From Salvelinus alpinus (lineage: Eukaryota; Chordata; Actinopteri; Salmoniformes; Salmonidae): a stretch of 64,000 bases of DNA. Numbering within the stretch: the first letter of the stretch is position 1; each line of letters starts with the position of its first letter. The notes under the pieces are model-generated. The model was given only the letters and a program-made list of their open reading frames with translations, searched no databases and was not told where the DNA came from. Location of the stretch: contig NC_092092.1 of NCBI RefSeq assembly GCF_045679555.1, positions 22,620,969-22,684,968 on the forward strand, written 5' to 3'. Both the position numbers and the translations under genes were made by a program. Positions 36,215 to 64,000 of this stretch are shown one piece after another.

Positions 36215-36692
36215 TAGTTAGAAAGGCAGTTAGAAAAGCCAAGGCTACCTTTTTCAAGCAGAAATTTGCTTCCTGCAACACAAACTCAAAAACGTTCTGG
36301 GACATTGTAAAGTCCATGTAGAATAAGAGCACCTCCTCCCAGCTGCCCACTGCACTGAGGATAGGAAACTCTGTCACCACCGATAAATCCACTATAATTG
36401 AGAATTTCAATAAGCATTTTTCTACGGCTGGCCATGTTTTCCACCTGGCTACCCCTACCCCGGTCAACAGCACTGCACCTCCCACAGCAACTCGCCCAAG
36501 CCTTCCCCATTTCTCCTTCTCCCAAATCCAGTCAGCTGATGTTCTGAAAGAGCTGCAAAATCTGGACCCCTACTAATCAGCCGGGCTAGACAATCTGGAC
36601 TCTTTCTTTCTAAAATGATCTGCCGAAATTGTTGCAACCCTTATTACTAGCCTGTTCAACCTCTCTTTCGTGTCGTCTGAGAATCCCAAAGA

Positions 36693-37997
36693 TTGGAAAG
36701 CAGCTGTGGTCATCCCCCTCTTCAAAGGGGGGGACACTCTTGGCCCAAACTGCTACAGACCTACAGTATATCTATCCTACCCTGCCTTTCTAAGGTCTTC
36801 GAAAGCCAAGTTAACAAACAGATCAGCGACCATTTCGAATCCCACCGTACCTTCTCCGCTATGCAATCTGGTTTCAGAGCTGGTCATGGGTGCACCTCAG
36901 CCACGCTCAAGGTCCTAAACGATATCTTAACCGCCATCGATAAGAAACAATACTGTGTAGCCGTATTCATTGACCTGGCCAAAGCTTCCGACTTTGTCAA
37001 TCACCACATCCTCATCGGCAGACTCAACAGCCTTGGTTTCTCAAATGATTGCCTCGCCTGGTTCACCAACTACTTCTCCGACAGAGTTCACTGTGTCAAA
37101 TCGGAGGGCCTGTTGTCCGGGCCTCTGGCAGTCTCTATGGGGGTGCCACAGGGTTCAATTCTTGGGCCGACTCTCTTCTCTGTATACATCAATGATGTCG
37201 CTCTTGCTGCTGGTGAGTCTCTGATCCACCTCTACGCAGACGACACCATTCTGTATACTTCTGGCCCTTCTCTGGACACTGTGTTAACAACCCTCCAGAC
37301 GAGCTTCAATGCCATACAACTCTCCTTCCGTGGCCTCCAACTGCTCTTAAATACAAGTAAAACTAAATGCATGCTCCTCAACCGATCGCTGCCTGCCCAT
37401 GCCCGCCCGTCCAGCATCACTACTCTGCACGGTTCTGACTTAGAATATGTGGACAACTACAAATACCTAGGTGTCTGGTTAGACTGTAAACTCTCATTCC
37501 AGACTCACATAAAACATCTCCAATCCAAAGTTAAATCTAGAATTGGCTTCCCATTTCACAACAAAATATCCTTCACTCATGCTGCCAAACATACCCTCGT
37601 AAAACTGACCATCCTACCGATCGTCGACTTCGGCGATGTCATTTACAAAATAGCCTCCAACACCCTACTCAACAAATTGGATGCAGTCTATCACAGTGCC
37701 ATCCGTTTTGTCACCAAAGCCCCATATACTACCCACCACCGCGACCTGTACGCTCTCGTTGGCTGGCCCTCGCTTCATACTCGTCGCCAAACCCACTGGC
37801 TCCAGGTCATCTACAAGACCCTGCTAGGTAAAGTCCCGCCTTATCTTTGCTCGCTGGTCACCATAGCAGCACCCACCCGTAGCATGCGTTGCAGCAGGTA
37901 TATCTCACTTGTCACCCCCAAAGCCAATTCCTCCTTTGGCGCCCTCTCCTTCCAGTTCTCTGCTGCCATTGACTGGAATGAACTACAAAAATTCTGA
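36693..37997 (+). pseudogene. LINE B reverse transcriptase
   Basis: A 434-codon frame without internal stops. It contains the RT fingers and palm blocks (VFIDLAKASDFVNHHIL, GVPQGSILGP, LYADDTILY, KYLGVWLDCKLSF). The YADD catalytic residues are present. The N-terminal part of the full ORF2 is separated by stops and the inverted duplication, so the element as a whole is dead although this domain is open. Confidence 0.8.
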
Positions 37998-38480
37998 AAC
38001 TGGAAACACTTATCTCCCTCACTAGCTTTAAGCACCAGCTGTCAGAGCAGCTCACAGATCACTGCACCTGTACATAGCCCATCTATAAATAGCCCAAACA
38101 ACTACCACTTCCCCTACTGTATGTATTTATTTATTTATTTATTTTGCTCCTTTGCACCCCAGTATTTCTACTTTGCACACTCATCTACTGTCAAATCTAC
38201 CATTCCAGTGTTTAATTGCTGTATTGTATTTACTTCGCCACCATGGCCTATTTATTGCCTTTACCTCCCTTATCTCACCTCATTTGCTCACATTGTGTAT
38301 AGACTTATTTTTCTATTGTATATTATTGACTGTATGTTTGTTTTACTCCATGTGTAACTCTGTGTTGTTATATGTGTCGAAATGCTTTGCTTTATCTTGG
38401 GCAGGTCGCAGTTGTAAATGAGAATTGTTCTCAACTTGCCTACCTGGTTACATAAAGGTGAAATAATATAAAATAAAATA

Positions 38481-39446
38481 CTGAGCTATAGTCGATGAAC
38501 AGCATTCTTGCATAGGTATTCCTCTTATTCAGATGGGTTAGGGCAGTGTGCAGTGTGATTGCGATTGCGTCGCATGTGGACCTATTGGGGCGGTAAGCAA
38601 ATTGGAGTGGGTCTAGGGTGTTAGGTAGGGTGGAGGTGATATGATCCTTGACTAGTTTCTCAAAGTACTTCATGATGACGGAGGTAAGTGCTACGGGGCG
38701 ATAGTCATTTAGCTCAGTTACCTTAGCTTTCTTGGGAACTGGAACAATGGTGGCCCTCTTGAAGCATGTGGGAACAGCAGACTGGGATAAGAATTGATTG
38801 AATATGTCCGTAAACACACCAGTCAGCTGGTCTGCGCATGCTATGAGGACGCGGCCGGGGATGCCGTCTGGGCCGGCAGCCGTGCGAGGGTTAACACGTT
38901 AAAATGCTTTACTAACGTTGGCTGCGGTGAAGGAGAGCCCGCAGGTTTTGGTAGCGGGCCGTGTCATTGGCACTGTATTGTCCTCAAAGCGAGCAAAGAA
39001 GTTATTTAGTTTGTCTGGGAGCAGGACATCGTGGTTAGCGATGGGGCTGGTTTTCTTTTTGTAGTCCGTGATTGACTGTAGACCCTGCCACATACCTCTC
39101 GTGTCTGAGCCGTTGAATTGCGACTCTACTTTGTCTCTATACTGACGCTTAGCTTGTTTGAATGCCTTGCGGAGGGAATAGCTACACTGTTTGTATTCAG
39201 TCATGTTTCTGGTCGCCTTGCCCTGAATAAAAGCAGTGGTTCGCGCTTTCAGTTTTGCACGAATGATGCCATCAATCCACGGTTTCTGGTTGGGGAAGGT
39301 TTTAATAGTTGCTTTGGGTACAACATCACCGATGCACTTGCTAATAAACTCACTCACCGAATCAGCGTATTCATCAATGTTATTGTCCGACGCTATGCGG
39401 AACATATCCCAGTCCACGTGATCGAAGCAATCTTGAAGCGTGGAAA
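38481..39446 (-). mobile_element. LINE A, 5' part (antisense, truncated)
   Basis: Continuation of LINE A beyond LINE B. The minus-strand frame at 38817-38440 has RT block 1-3 sequence ([40 protein letters not shown]) and breaks exactly where LINE B entered. The frame at 39621-38899 carries the linker upstream of RT. The element stops near 39446, lacking its endonuclease, so it was 5'-truncated on insertion. Confidence 0.85.
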
Positions 39447-39919
39447 AAGAGAGATGAAGTGATAAATGTGTGTATGATGGGTTAATAGAGATTTTATAAA
39501 TGTGTGTATAATGGGTTACTAGAGATTTGATTAAGTAACAATACAAAAACCTGGAGAAAACAATAAAAATTGAAGTGATTTGGTGTAACAATAGGGGACT
39601 AAGAAAACAATTAGAAATCATAGGTGATATACCCTCTAAATGTACCGATACATTGGCCCCTCCCTCAGTTCCCGTTACACAGCCTCAACGACCACCACCA
39701 GTGGTTTTGTGTCCTCCACTGAAAACAGAAGCCCTAACAACAGTAGTGTTACACTGCTATCCTACTCGAGTAGATTGGACCAAACTTACATCCTGTGTTT
39801 TGAATGATGGTGAAGATGCCCATGGTTTTTCGATCAGAATGAGAGACTTGTTTTTTCAAGCACTCTGGAATGGCGTCTGATGCGGAGGGGGTTAACAGGC
39901 CCCCTGGTATCAGCATTAT
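39447..39919 (+). pseudogene. Retrovirus-like gag remnant, first part
   Basis: Sequence of the host LTR element between LINE A and gypsy remnant 1. It contains a short direct duplication (ataaatgtgtgtat-atgggtta) at 39463-39526. The frame at 39575-39880 is proline-rich then SLRM-like, gag-like by position only. Assigned to gag by its place before a protease remnant, and interrupted at 39919 by the gypsy insertion. Confidence 0.45.
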
Positions 39920-41702
39920 TGTCAGAGTCTATCTAAAAGATAGCGAAGGAGTCAGGCGCAGGACACAGGTAAGAGTAACAATCACTGATTTACTCAATCC
40001 AAAACGTAACAAAATCCCGTTCCAAACAAGGACAAAACAGGACTCAAAATACAACACACCGGAATACACGAAAGACAATCACGCACAAAATAGAAAGGGA
40101 AACCAGAGGGTTAAATAAGGAACATAATTATGAGATGGGAACCAGGTGTGTAAACAGACAAAACAAAAGGAAAAATGAAACATGGACCGGTGACGTCGAC
40201 CGCCCGAACAAGGAGAGGGAACAACTTCGGTGGAAGTTGTGACAGTACCCCCCCCCCCTCCCCCTTGACGCGCGGCCCCAGCAGCGTGCCGACACCGGCC
40301 TTGGGGACGACCCGGGGGACGAGACGCAGGGCGATCAGGATGGAGTCGGTGAAATTCCTGGAGTAACGATGGGTCCAGGATGTCCCCCACCGGTACCCAG
40401 CATCTCTCCTCCGGGCCGTACCCCTCCCACTCCACGAGGTACTGAAGGCCTCTCGCCCGACGCCTTGAGTCCATGATGGCTCGCATTGTATACGCCGGGG
40501 CCCCCTCGATGTCCAGAGGGGGCGGAGGAACCTCCCGCACCTCAGACTGCTGGAGTGGACCAGCCACCACCGGTCTGAGGAGAGACACATGGAACGAGTG
40601 GTTAATACGGTAATCAGGGGGGAGCTGTAACCTATAGCAAACCTCGTTTAGTCTCCTCAGGACTTTGAATGGCCCCACAAACCGCGGACCCAGCTTCCGG
40701 CAGGGCAGGTGAAGGGGCAGGTTTCGGGTCGAGAGCCAGACCCGATCCCCCGGTGCATACACCGGGGCCTCACTGCGGTGGCGGTCGGCACTCATCTTCT
40801 GCCGCCTGATGGCCCTTTGCAGACGCACATGGGCAGCGTCCCATGTCTCCTTTGAGTGCCGAAACCATTCATCCACCGCAGGAGCCTCGATCTGGCTCTG
40901 ATGCCATGGTGCCAGGACCGGCTGGTAACCTAGCACACACTGAAAAGGTGACAGGTTAGTGGAGGAGTGGCGGAGGGAGTTTTGAGCCATCTCTGCCCAG
41001 GTGAGAAACACCGCCCACTCCCCCGGCCGGTCCTGGCAATAGGACCGCAGAAACCTACCCACCTCCTGGTTGACTCTTTCCACCTGCCCGTTGCTCTCGG
41101 GGTGAAAACCTAAGGTAAGGCTGACCGAGACCCCCAGGCGCTCCATAAACGCCCTCCAGACTTTAGACGTGAATTGGGGACCCCGATCAGAAACGATATC
41201 CTCAGGCCGGAATACGTGGGTGAACAGGGCCTCCGCAGTCTGTAGAGCCGTAGGGAGACCGGGCAAAGGAAGGAGACGGCAGGACTTAGAAAACCGATCC
41301 ACAACAACTAGGATCGTGGTGTTACCCTGCGAGGGTGGAAGATCCGTCAGGAAATCCACCGAGAGGTGTGACCACGGTCGTTGTGGAACGGGAAGTGGTT
41401 GTAATTTCCCTCTGGGCAGGTGTCTAGGTGCCTTGCATTGTGCGCACACCGAACAGGAGGACACATAAACCCTCACGTCCTTGGCTAACGTGGGCCACCA
41501 GTACTTCCCAGCAAGACAGCGCACTGTCCGACCGATGCCAGGATGACCAGAGGAGGGTGAAGTGTGGGCCCAGCAGATCAAACGATTGCGGACATCGAAC
41601 GGAACATACTTACGCCCAACCGGACACTGGGTAGGAGTGGGCTCTGACCGCCGAACACCGCCCGAACAAGGAGAGGGAACAACTTCGGTGGAAGTCGTGA
41701 CA
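39920..41702 (-). mobile_element. Ty3/gypsy chromovirus remnant 1, internally deleted
   Basis: Bounded by a perfect 5-bp target duplication, ATTAT at 39915-39919 and 41703-41707, with ends TGTCA...TGACA. The 3' LTR is about 39920-40249 (minus). At the other end only about 48 bp of 5' LTR survive (41655-41702, matching 40201-40249) and are joined directly to late pol. gag, protease, reverse transcriptase and RNase H are gone and only integrase remains. Confidence 0.9.
40250..41581 (-). pseudogene. Ty3/gypsy integrase with chromodomain
   Basis: An open frame of about 440 codons before the LTR. The zinc-binding HHCC start ([10 protein letters not shown]... SCSVCAQCK), the core with D (VDFLTD / VVDRFSK), D (IVSDRGPQF) and E ([14 protein letters not shown]), the GPF/Y-like [12 protein letters not shown] and the chromodomain [19 protein letters not shown] are all readable. 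The frame is uninterrupted, suggesting recent insertion, but there is no start region or other pol domains. The G run on the minus strand near 40250 leads into the LTR. Confidence 0.9.
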
Positions 41703-42470
41703 ATTATGTGTGTGGGTTTCCAAGGTCTCTGAGATACTCAACCAAATTACTCCAGGTTGGCAAGCTAAAACCCTACCGGAAGTTACTATCCTACTTCAGC
41801 ATTGCATGGGAACTATTAAACATAAATCCACCAAAACTGACCATCAGCTACAGTTTAACATGACAGGAGCTTTTTCAACCTGGGGGCCGCGGTCGAAGCA
41901 GGGGACGGGGGTTGCAGCCATGGGTCTGGGTGTGGCAGGGGTTGTAACAATGGAGCAGCTAGGGGGGATAGAGAGAGGGATAGGAATAGGAATGGAGATA
42001 AAGGCATCTTCTATTGTCACGACCCCAATCACTGAAGAAGTGAATGCTCAAAAATACAAGAAATGCGGGAAAGGAATAACCAGCCACAATAGGGACATCC
42101 CTCAGGGGAAATAACATCCTTGATACAGTAATGCCCACAGGTAAAGGTGGACCAATCTGGCCCAAACATTATGGTAAAAATACAGGGAAAATAAATTCCT
42201 ATGTTGGTAGATATGGGTGCAACTACATCCACCTTTAGTGAAGAAACTGGACTTGACTTACCCCTAATCAATAAAACTGTAACCGCTTATGGGATTTCCT
42301 CCACCCCGGTAGTACATTTTGAAACAAAACCCATGCCCTGTTCTATAGGACCAGTAAACGTTGAACAGGATTTCCTATATTCAACCACTCAAACATTTAA
42401 TTTACTGGAAAGAGACTTGCTGACAACACTAAATGCTACAATTTATTGTACTACCGATTTAAGTTTTTGT
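41703..42470 (+). pseudogene. Retrovirus-like gag end and protease remnant
   Basis: After the gypsy remnant the host element continues. 41710-42114 has a gag-like tail with a broken zinc knuckle (a Cys-His cluster near 42016-42032 followed by a stop). At 42201-42473 an aspartic-protease-like segment shows VDMGATTS, where the usual D-T/S-G triad is changed to D-M-G. Frames are disrupted throughout. A viral relic without function. Confidence 0.55.
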
Positions 42471-43755
42471 TGATATCCCTAACAATGAAATTCTAAACCA
42501 ATTCATGAGTAGGGAAATTGAACCTCTCCCCGAAACGGAGAGGGAAACTGTCTCTGTCTCAAGTTCCAGACTCATTATGGACAGACCACTCCAATGTCAG
42601 TGGACTGATAGGCAGTGCTAGTCCAGTTATAATACATTTTGATCCTAAAAAGAAACTATAGTCTCGACAGCTACCTTAAAAAGGAAGCTCCCTCCAAAGT
42701 TTCTCTCCCCTCCTTCTGAATTGGCTGATGTATTCAGAATTTTGGCGCATTACATATTAATCTCAAAATAGACATTTAATGAGTGTGAAACAGAAAGTAA
42801 TTATCCAACGGAAATTGGATATTCACTCAAATACGAACAATGCCTTCCAATAAGGAAAAGTAAAAGGGAGCAATGGCATCCCGGTGAACAGAACTTATCA
42901 TGTTTTTTTTATTTTATTTTTGTTAACCTTTTTGTTTGTAGCTCTAGGTACAATAGGGGTGAGAGCAGAACATTGTTTGAGAGTGATCCATGTGTATTCA
43001 GAGAAGTGATTGAGAGGGCTTTCCTATTGGAAAGAGTAAAGGGTCCTAGTTGAAGGAAACAAATACGGAGACTAGTGAAAGTAACAAAGACAGTGATAAA
43101 GAAAGCAAAATGGAAAAATTCATGTTAATCATGATCTTTCAGTTGATGTCAAATTGAATGAGTGCTGACAGTATGGTGAATGGTAATACTGTATGTTATT
43201 AGTGGCTTGAGATAGCACTCTAATAATGCAATATCTTAGTAATATGGAGAAGCTAAGGTTTCAATACAAGGTCACATGACGAATACAAGTGTGAAAAGCA
43301 TTTGGTTGCCATTGTTTGGTTTTATTATGCACCTAAGCGAACAGAGGGTTTGAGCTTGGGACTGATATTAAAATAGAGGCCGCCATTTGGTGTTTGGGTT
43401 CAAGATAAGCTTCCTGTGGACCCATAGATAAGGCACCAGTGAAAGTGAGTGGTACTCACTGAACTCAGGCTGTAAGGGACACAGTGGGAACATTTGGAAC
43501 AGAGGTATGAATAATAATTTCCAATATTATTATTTATAAATTTGATAGAGGTTGAATAATATCAGTGATTTAAGTAAGAAGGTAATGTAATCTAAAAACA
43601 ATAATCTGTTTCAATTACGTAGAACACTGTCCAAAATTGAAGTGAGTAGATCCAAATAAATGTTTTAGTACACGGACTGTAGAAAAACAAGAAAGAGCTG
43701 ATAAGATGGCACCAACTTTGTGAAGGCCCTAGCAGATTTCATATTTTGACTAGTT
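42471..43755 (+). pseudogene. pol start remnant and unrecognised sequence
   Basis: Near 42555-42650 a frame resembles the beginning of retroviral pol (a short GLIGSASPV-like phrase). From about 42700 to 43755 I recognise nothing further; the sequence is AT-rich without coding frames. Reverse transcriptase, RNase H and integrase of the host element appear lost. Confidence 0.4.
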
Positions 43756-43759
43756 GATG

Positions 43760-44600
43760 TCCCAGGGACAGAAAGTACATATAAGGGCACAAGGCGAAAC
43801 CCAAATGCAGACACAGGAGGCAGGCAGATGGTTGAGCTCCGATATTTATTATACCAAAAGGGGTAGGCAAAAGGCAGGTCGGGGACAGGTGAGAATTCAT
43901 AAACCAAGTCAGAGTCCAAACAGTACCAGGCGATAGGCAGGCTCGAGGTCAGGACAGGCAGGGGATCAGTGAACAGGTCAGAGTCCAGACAGTACAAAGG
44001 GATAGGCAGGCATGAGGTCAGACCAGGCAGAGTGGTCAGGCAGGCAGATACAGTGTCAGGACAGGCAAGGGTCAAAACCAGGAGGGCTAGGAAAAAACAG
44101 AGACCGGGGAAAAGGGTGTTCCGGGCATACTCCACCCAGACCAGTTGTCGGCTCCAGGTAGTGGGGTTGGTTCAGGCCAGGCATCTTAGGGTCGTTTCTA
44201 GGTCCTGGTTAGCTCGCTCCGACTGGCCGTTGGATTGGGGATGGAATCCGGAGGACAGGCTGGCTGACGACCCAAGAAGGGTGCAAAACGCTTTCCAGAA
44301 CTGAGATGAGAACTGAGGACCACGGTCGGAGACCATGTCCACCGGGAGTCCATGGATCTGGAAGACGTGCTGCACCATAAGCTGGGCCGTCTCCTTGGCA
44401 GAGGGTAGTTTAGGGAGAGGGATGAAATGGGCGGCCTTGGAGAACCGGTCCACTACCGTCAGAATGACAGTGTTGCCATCAGACGGAGGGAGCTCAGTGA
44501 CAAAGTCCAGAGAGATATGGGACCAGGGATGATGAGGGACAGGTACTGGCTGAAGGAGGCCAGTAGGAGCTTGCAGTGGTGTCTTGTTCTGAGCACACAG
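43760..44600 (-). mobile_element. Ty3/gypsy remnant 2 (integrase core)
   Basis: The minus-strand frame 44453-44172 has [18 protein letters not shown], the second Asp in MVSDRGPQF and the Glu in [13 protein letters not shown], all integrase core. The region 43770-44100 is rich in 'caggcagg/gtcagagtcca' repeats, probably an LTR or its edge. A different family from remnant 1. Ends are not firmly located and no target duplication was found. Confidence 0.75.
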
Positions 44601-44915
44601 CAGTATCTCCTCCCCACCAGATGTTCATGACCACAGAAGCGAACTTAAATGACCTGACGGATCTGGCCACTGTTTCACCCTTCATTGGGTATTCAGATTG
44701 CCCTATTGGAAATGACCCCGATCCCTACGAACCTCCCCTTTTCTCCAGATTATTATTATAAAGTTACCTTTCAGGAGTTCCATTCAGACCACCCCTTTCT
44801 GTGTAAAATGCCAATTTCCCAGAAACCAGAAGGTTTTAAGTTCTGTCTGACAACAGCTCAGATATATCATGTATGGTGATGCTTATGGTTTCCATAGCAT
44901 CAAAGGGGGAATTGT
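44601..44915 (+). pseudogene. 3' internal remnant of the LTR element
   Basis: The sequence between gypsy remnant 2 and the right LTR has short frames (44576-44879) of unknown origin, in the env position. It ends with the purine-rich aaagggggaattg, the polypurine tract. Confidence 0.5.
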
Positions 44916-45259
44916 TGTGACAGAATTGGGGTGAGCTGTTGTATCTTCTCAAGCGTTATGTTATTGTTCTGTGTTGGACTGTAATATGCCTTTCATAGAA
45001 TTCTGTTATCACTACACCTTAACATGAGGCTATTGTGTTCTTGAACTGTTGCTTGTATAAAAGAACTGTTGTGTAAACAATATGATAGTATTATCACCTC
45101 CCACTATATAAGGAACATGTAACCATTTATTCTTCAAGCTCTTTCCCTGACTGCAATCAGAGGGGGATCTACCTTCCAGCTGCTCATATGTATTAAAGAT
45201 TCACTATTATCATTTTAAATTAGTCTCTGCCTAATCTTTGGCTCGAATTTTCCACAACA
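44916..45259 (+). repeat. 3' LTR of the retrovirus-like element
   Basis: Begins TGTGACAGAATTG after the purine tract and ends TTTTCCACAACA. It is highly similar to 32454-32801, with small indels and about 8-10% substitutions by eye, so the insertion is not recent. Confidence 0.85.

Positions 45260-64000
<18,741 letters not shown>

Larger units (their letters stand above)
34785..38480 (+). mobile_element. LINE B inserted into LINE A
   Basis: Sense-oriented non-LTR retrotransposon. Endonuclease-like blocks are at 34945-36000 (VNIRSLLPKFV, VSESWLRK, LLGDLNWN). Reverse transcriptase at 36693-37997 has GVPQGSILGPTLFSVYIND and an intact YADD box, then a C-terminal region ending near 37997. The 3' end has (TTTA)n at 38120-38142 and the tail 'acataaaggtgaaataatataaaa'. 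Several stops, and a 201-bp inverted duplication at 36014-36214, make it inactive. LINE A resumes at about 38481. Confidence 0.88.
32454..45259 (+). mobile_element. Endogenous retrovirus-like LTR element with nested insertions
   Basis: Two ~345-bp LTRs (32454-32801 and 44916-45259) share most of their sequence, including 'ttcttgaactgttgcttgta', a TATA-like 'actatataagg' and the end 'ttttccacaaca'. A primer-binding-site-like tggtgccatgacccggat follows the left LTR, resembling the 3' end complement of tRNA-His. A purine tract (aaagggggaatt) precedes the right LTR. Possible 4-bp target duplication agga/aggc. Only scraps of gag, protease and the start of pol remain. Most of the interior is two LINEs and two gypsy remnants inserted later. 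Not capable of expressing viral proteins. Confidence 0.85.

Noticed and set aside
36130..36321. Separate small gene on the plus strand
   Set aside because: It lies across the inverted duplication and the resumed LINE B sequence, so the frame is chimeric.

Overview
This is vertebrate nuclear DNA, almost certainly from a salmonid fish. Multi-exon genes have GT-AG introns, microsatellites are common, and the repeat content is salmonid-like: several Tc1 families, tRNA-derived SINEs, L2/jockey-type LINEs, a Ty3/gypsy chromovirus and a low-copy endogenous retrovirus. There is no prokaryotic gene organisation, no operon and no CRISPR.

Layout. 1-9420: a repeat-only block with a SINE, a palindromic MITE and four Tc1 transposons, one of them carrying a nested hAT element. 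9841-11925 (+): il22ra2, a five-exon secreted class II cytokine receptor (IL-22 binding protein). 13667-13720: two facing polyadenylation signals where il22ra2 and the next gene converge. 17695-31174 (-): map3k21 (MLK4), a mixed-lineage MAP3K with SH3, kinase, leucine-zipper and CRIB regions in ten exons plus one candidate 35-codon cassette exon with a GC donor. 32454-45259: a nested retroelement complex. A degenerate LTR retrovirus-like element with two ~345-bp LTRs was invaded by an antisense LINE (itself split by a second, sense LINE) and by two minus-strand gypsy remnants. 46376-64000 (+): pcnx2 (pecanex-like 2), 28 exons traced with continuous reading frame, running off the right edge.

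Gene identities. The kinase matches MLK4 rather than MLK1-3 in its C-lobe, linker and C-terminus, and the membrane protein matches PCNX2 rather than PCNX1. The divergent map3k21/pcnx2 pair is also found in mammals (human 1q42) and parallels MAP3K9/PCNX1 (14q24), so the pair is an old vertebrate linkage. Nothing suggests that the three genes act in one pathway: il22ra2 acts outside the cell as a decoy for IL-22, map3k21 in JNK/MAPK signalling, and pcnx2 in a membrane.

I did not find a convincing new biological system. The most interesting points are the possible GC-AG cassette exon in map3k21, the abutting convergent 3' ends, the inverted duplication inside a LINE, the ordered nesting of mobile elements with readable target-site duplications, and a very long CT tract used as the polypyrimidine tract of a pcnx2 intron. 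Exon borders were placed by eye from splice consensus, phase and remembered family sequence; no alignment was run.
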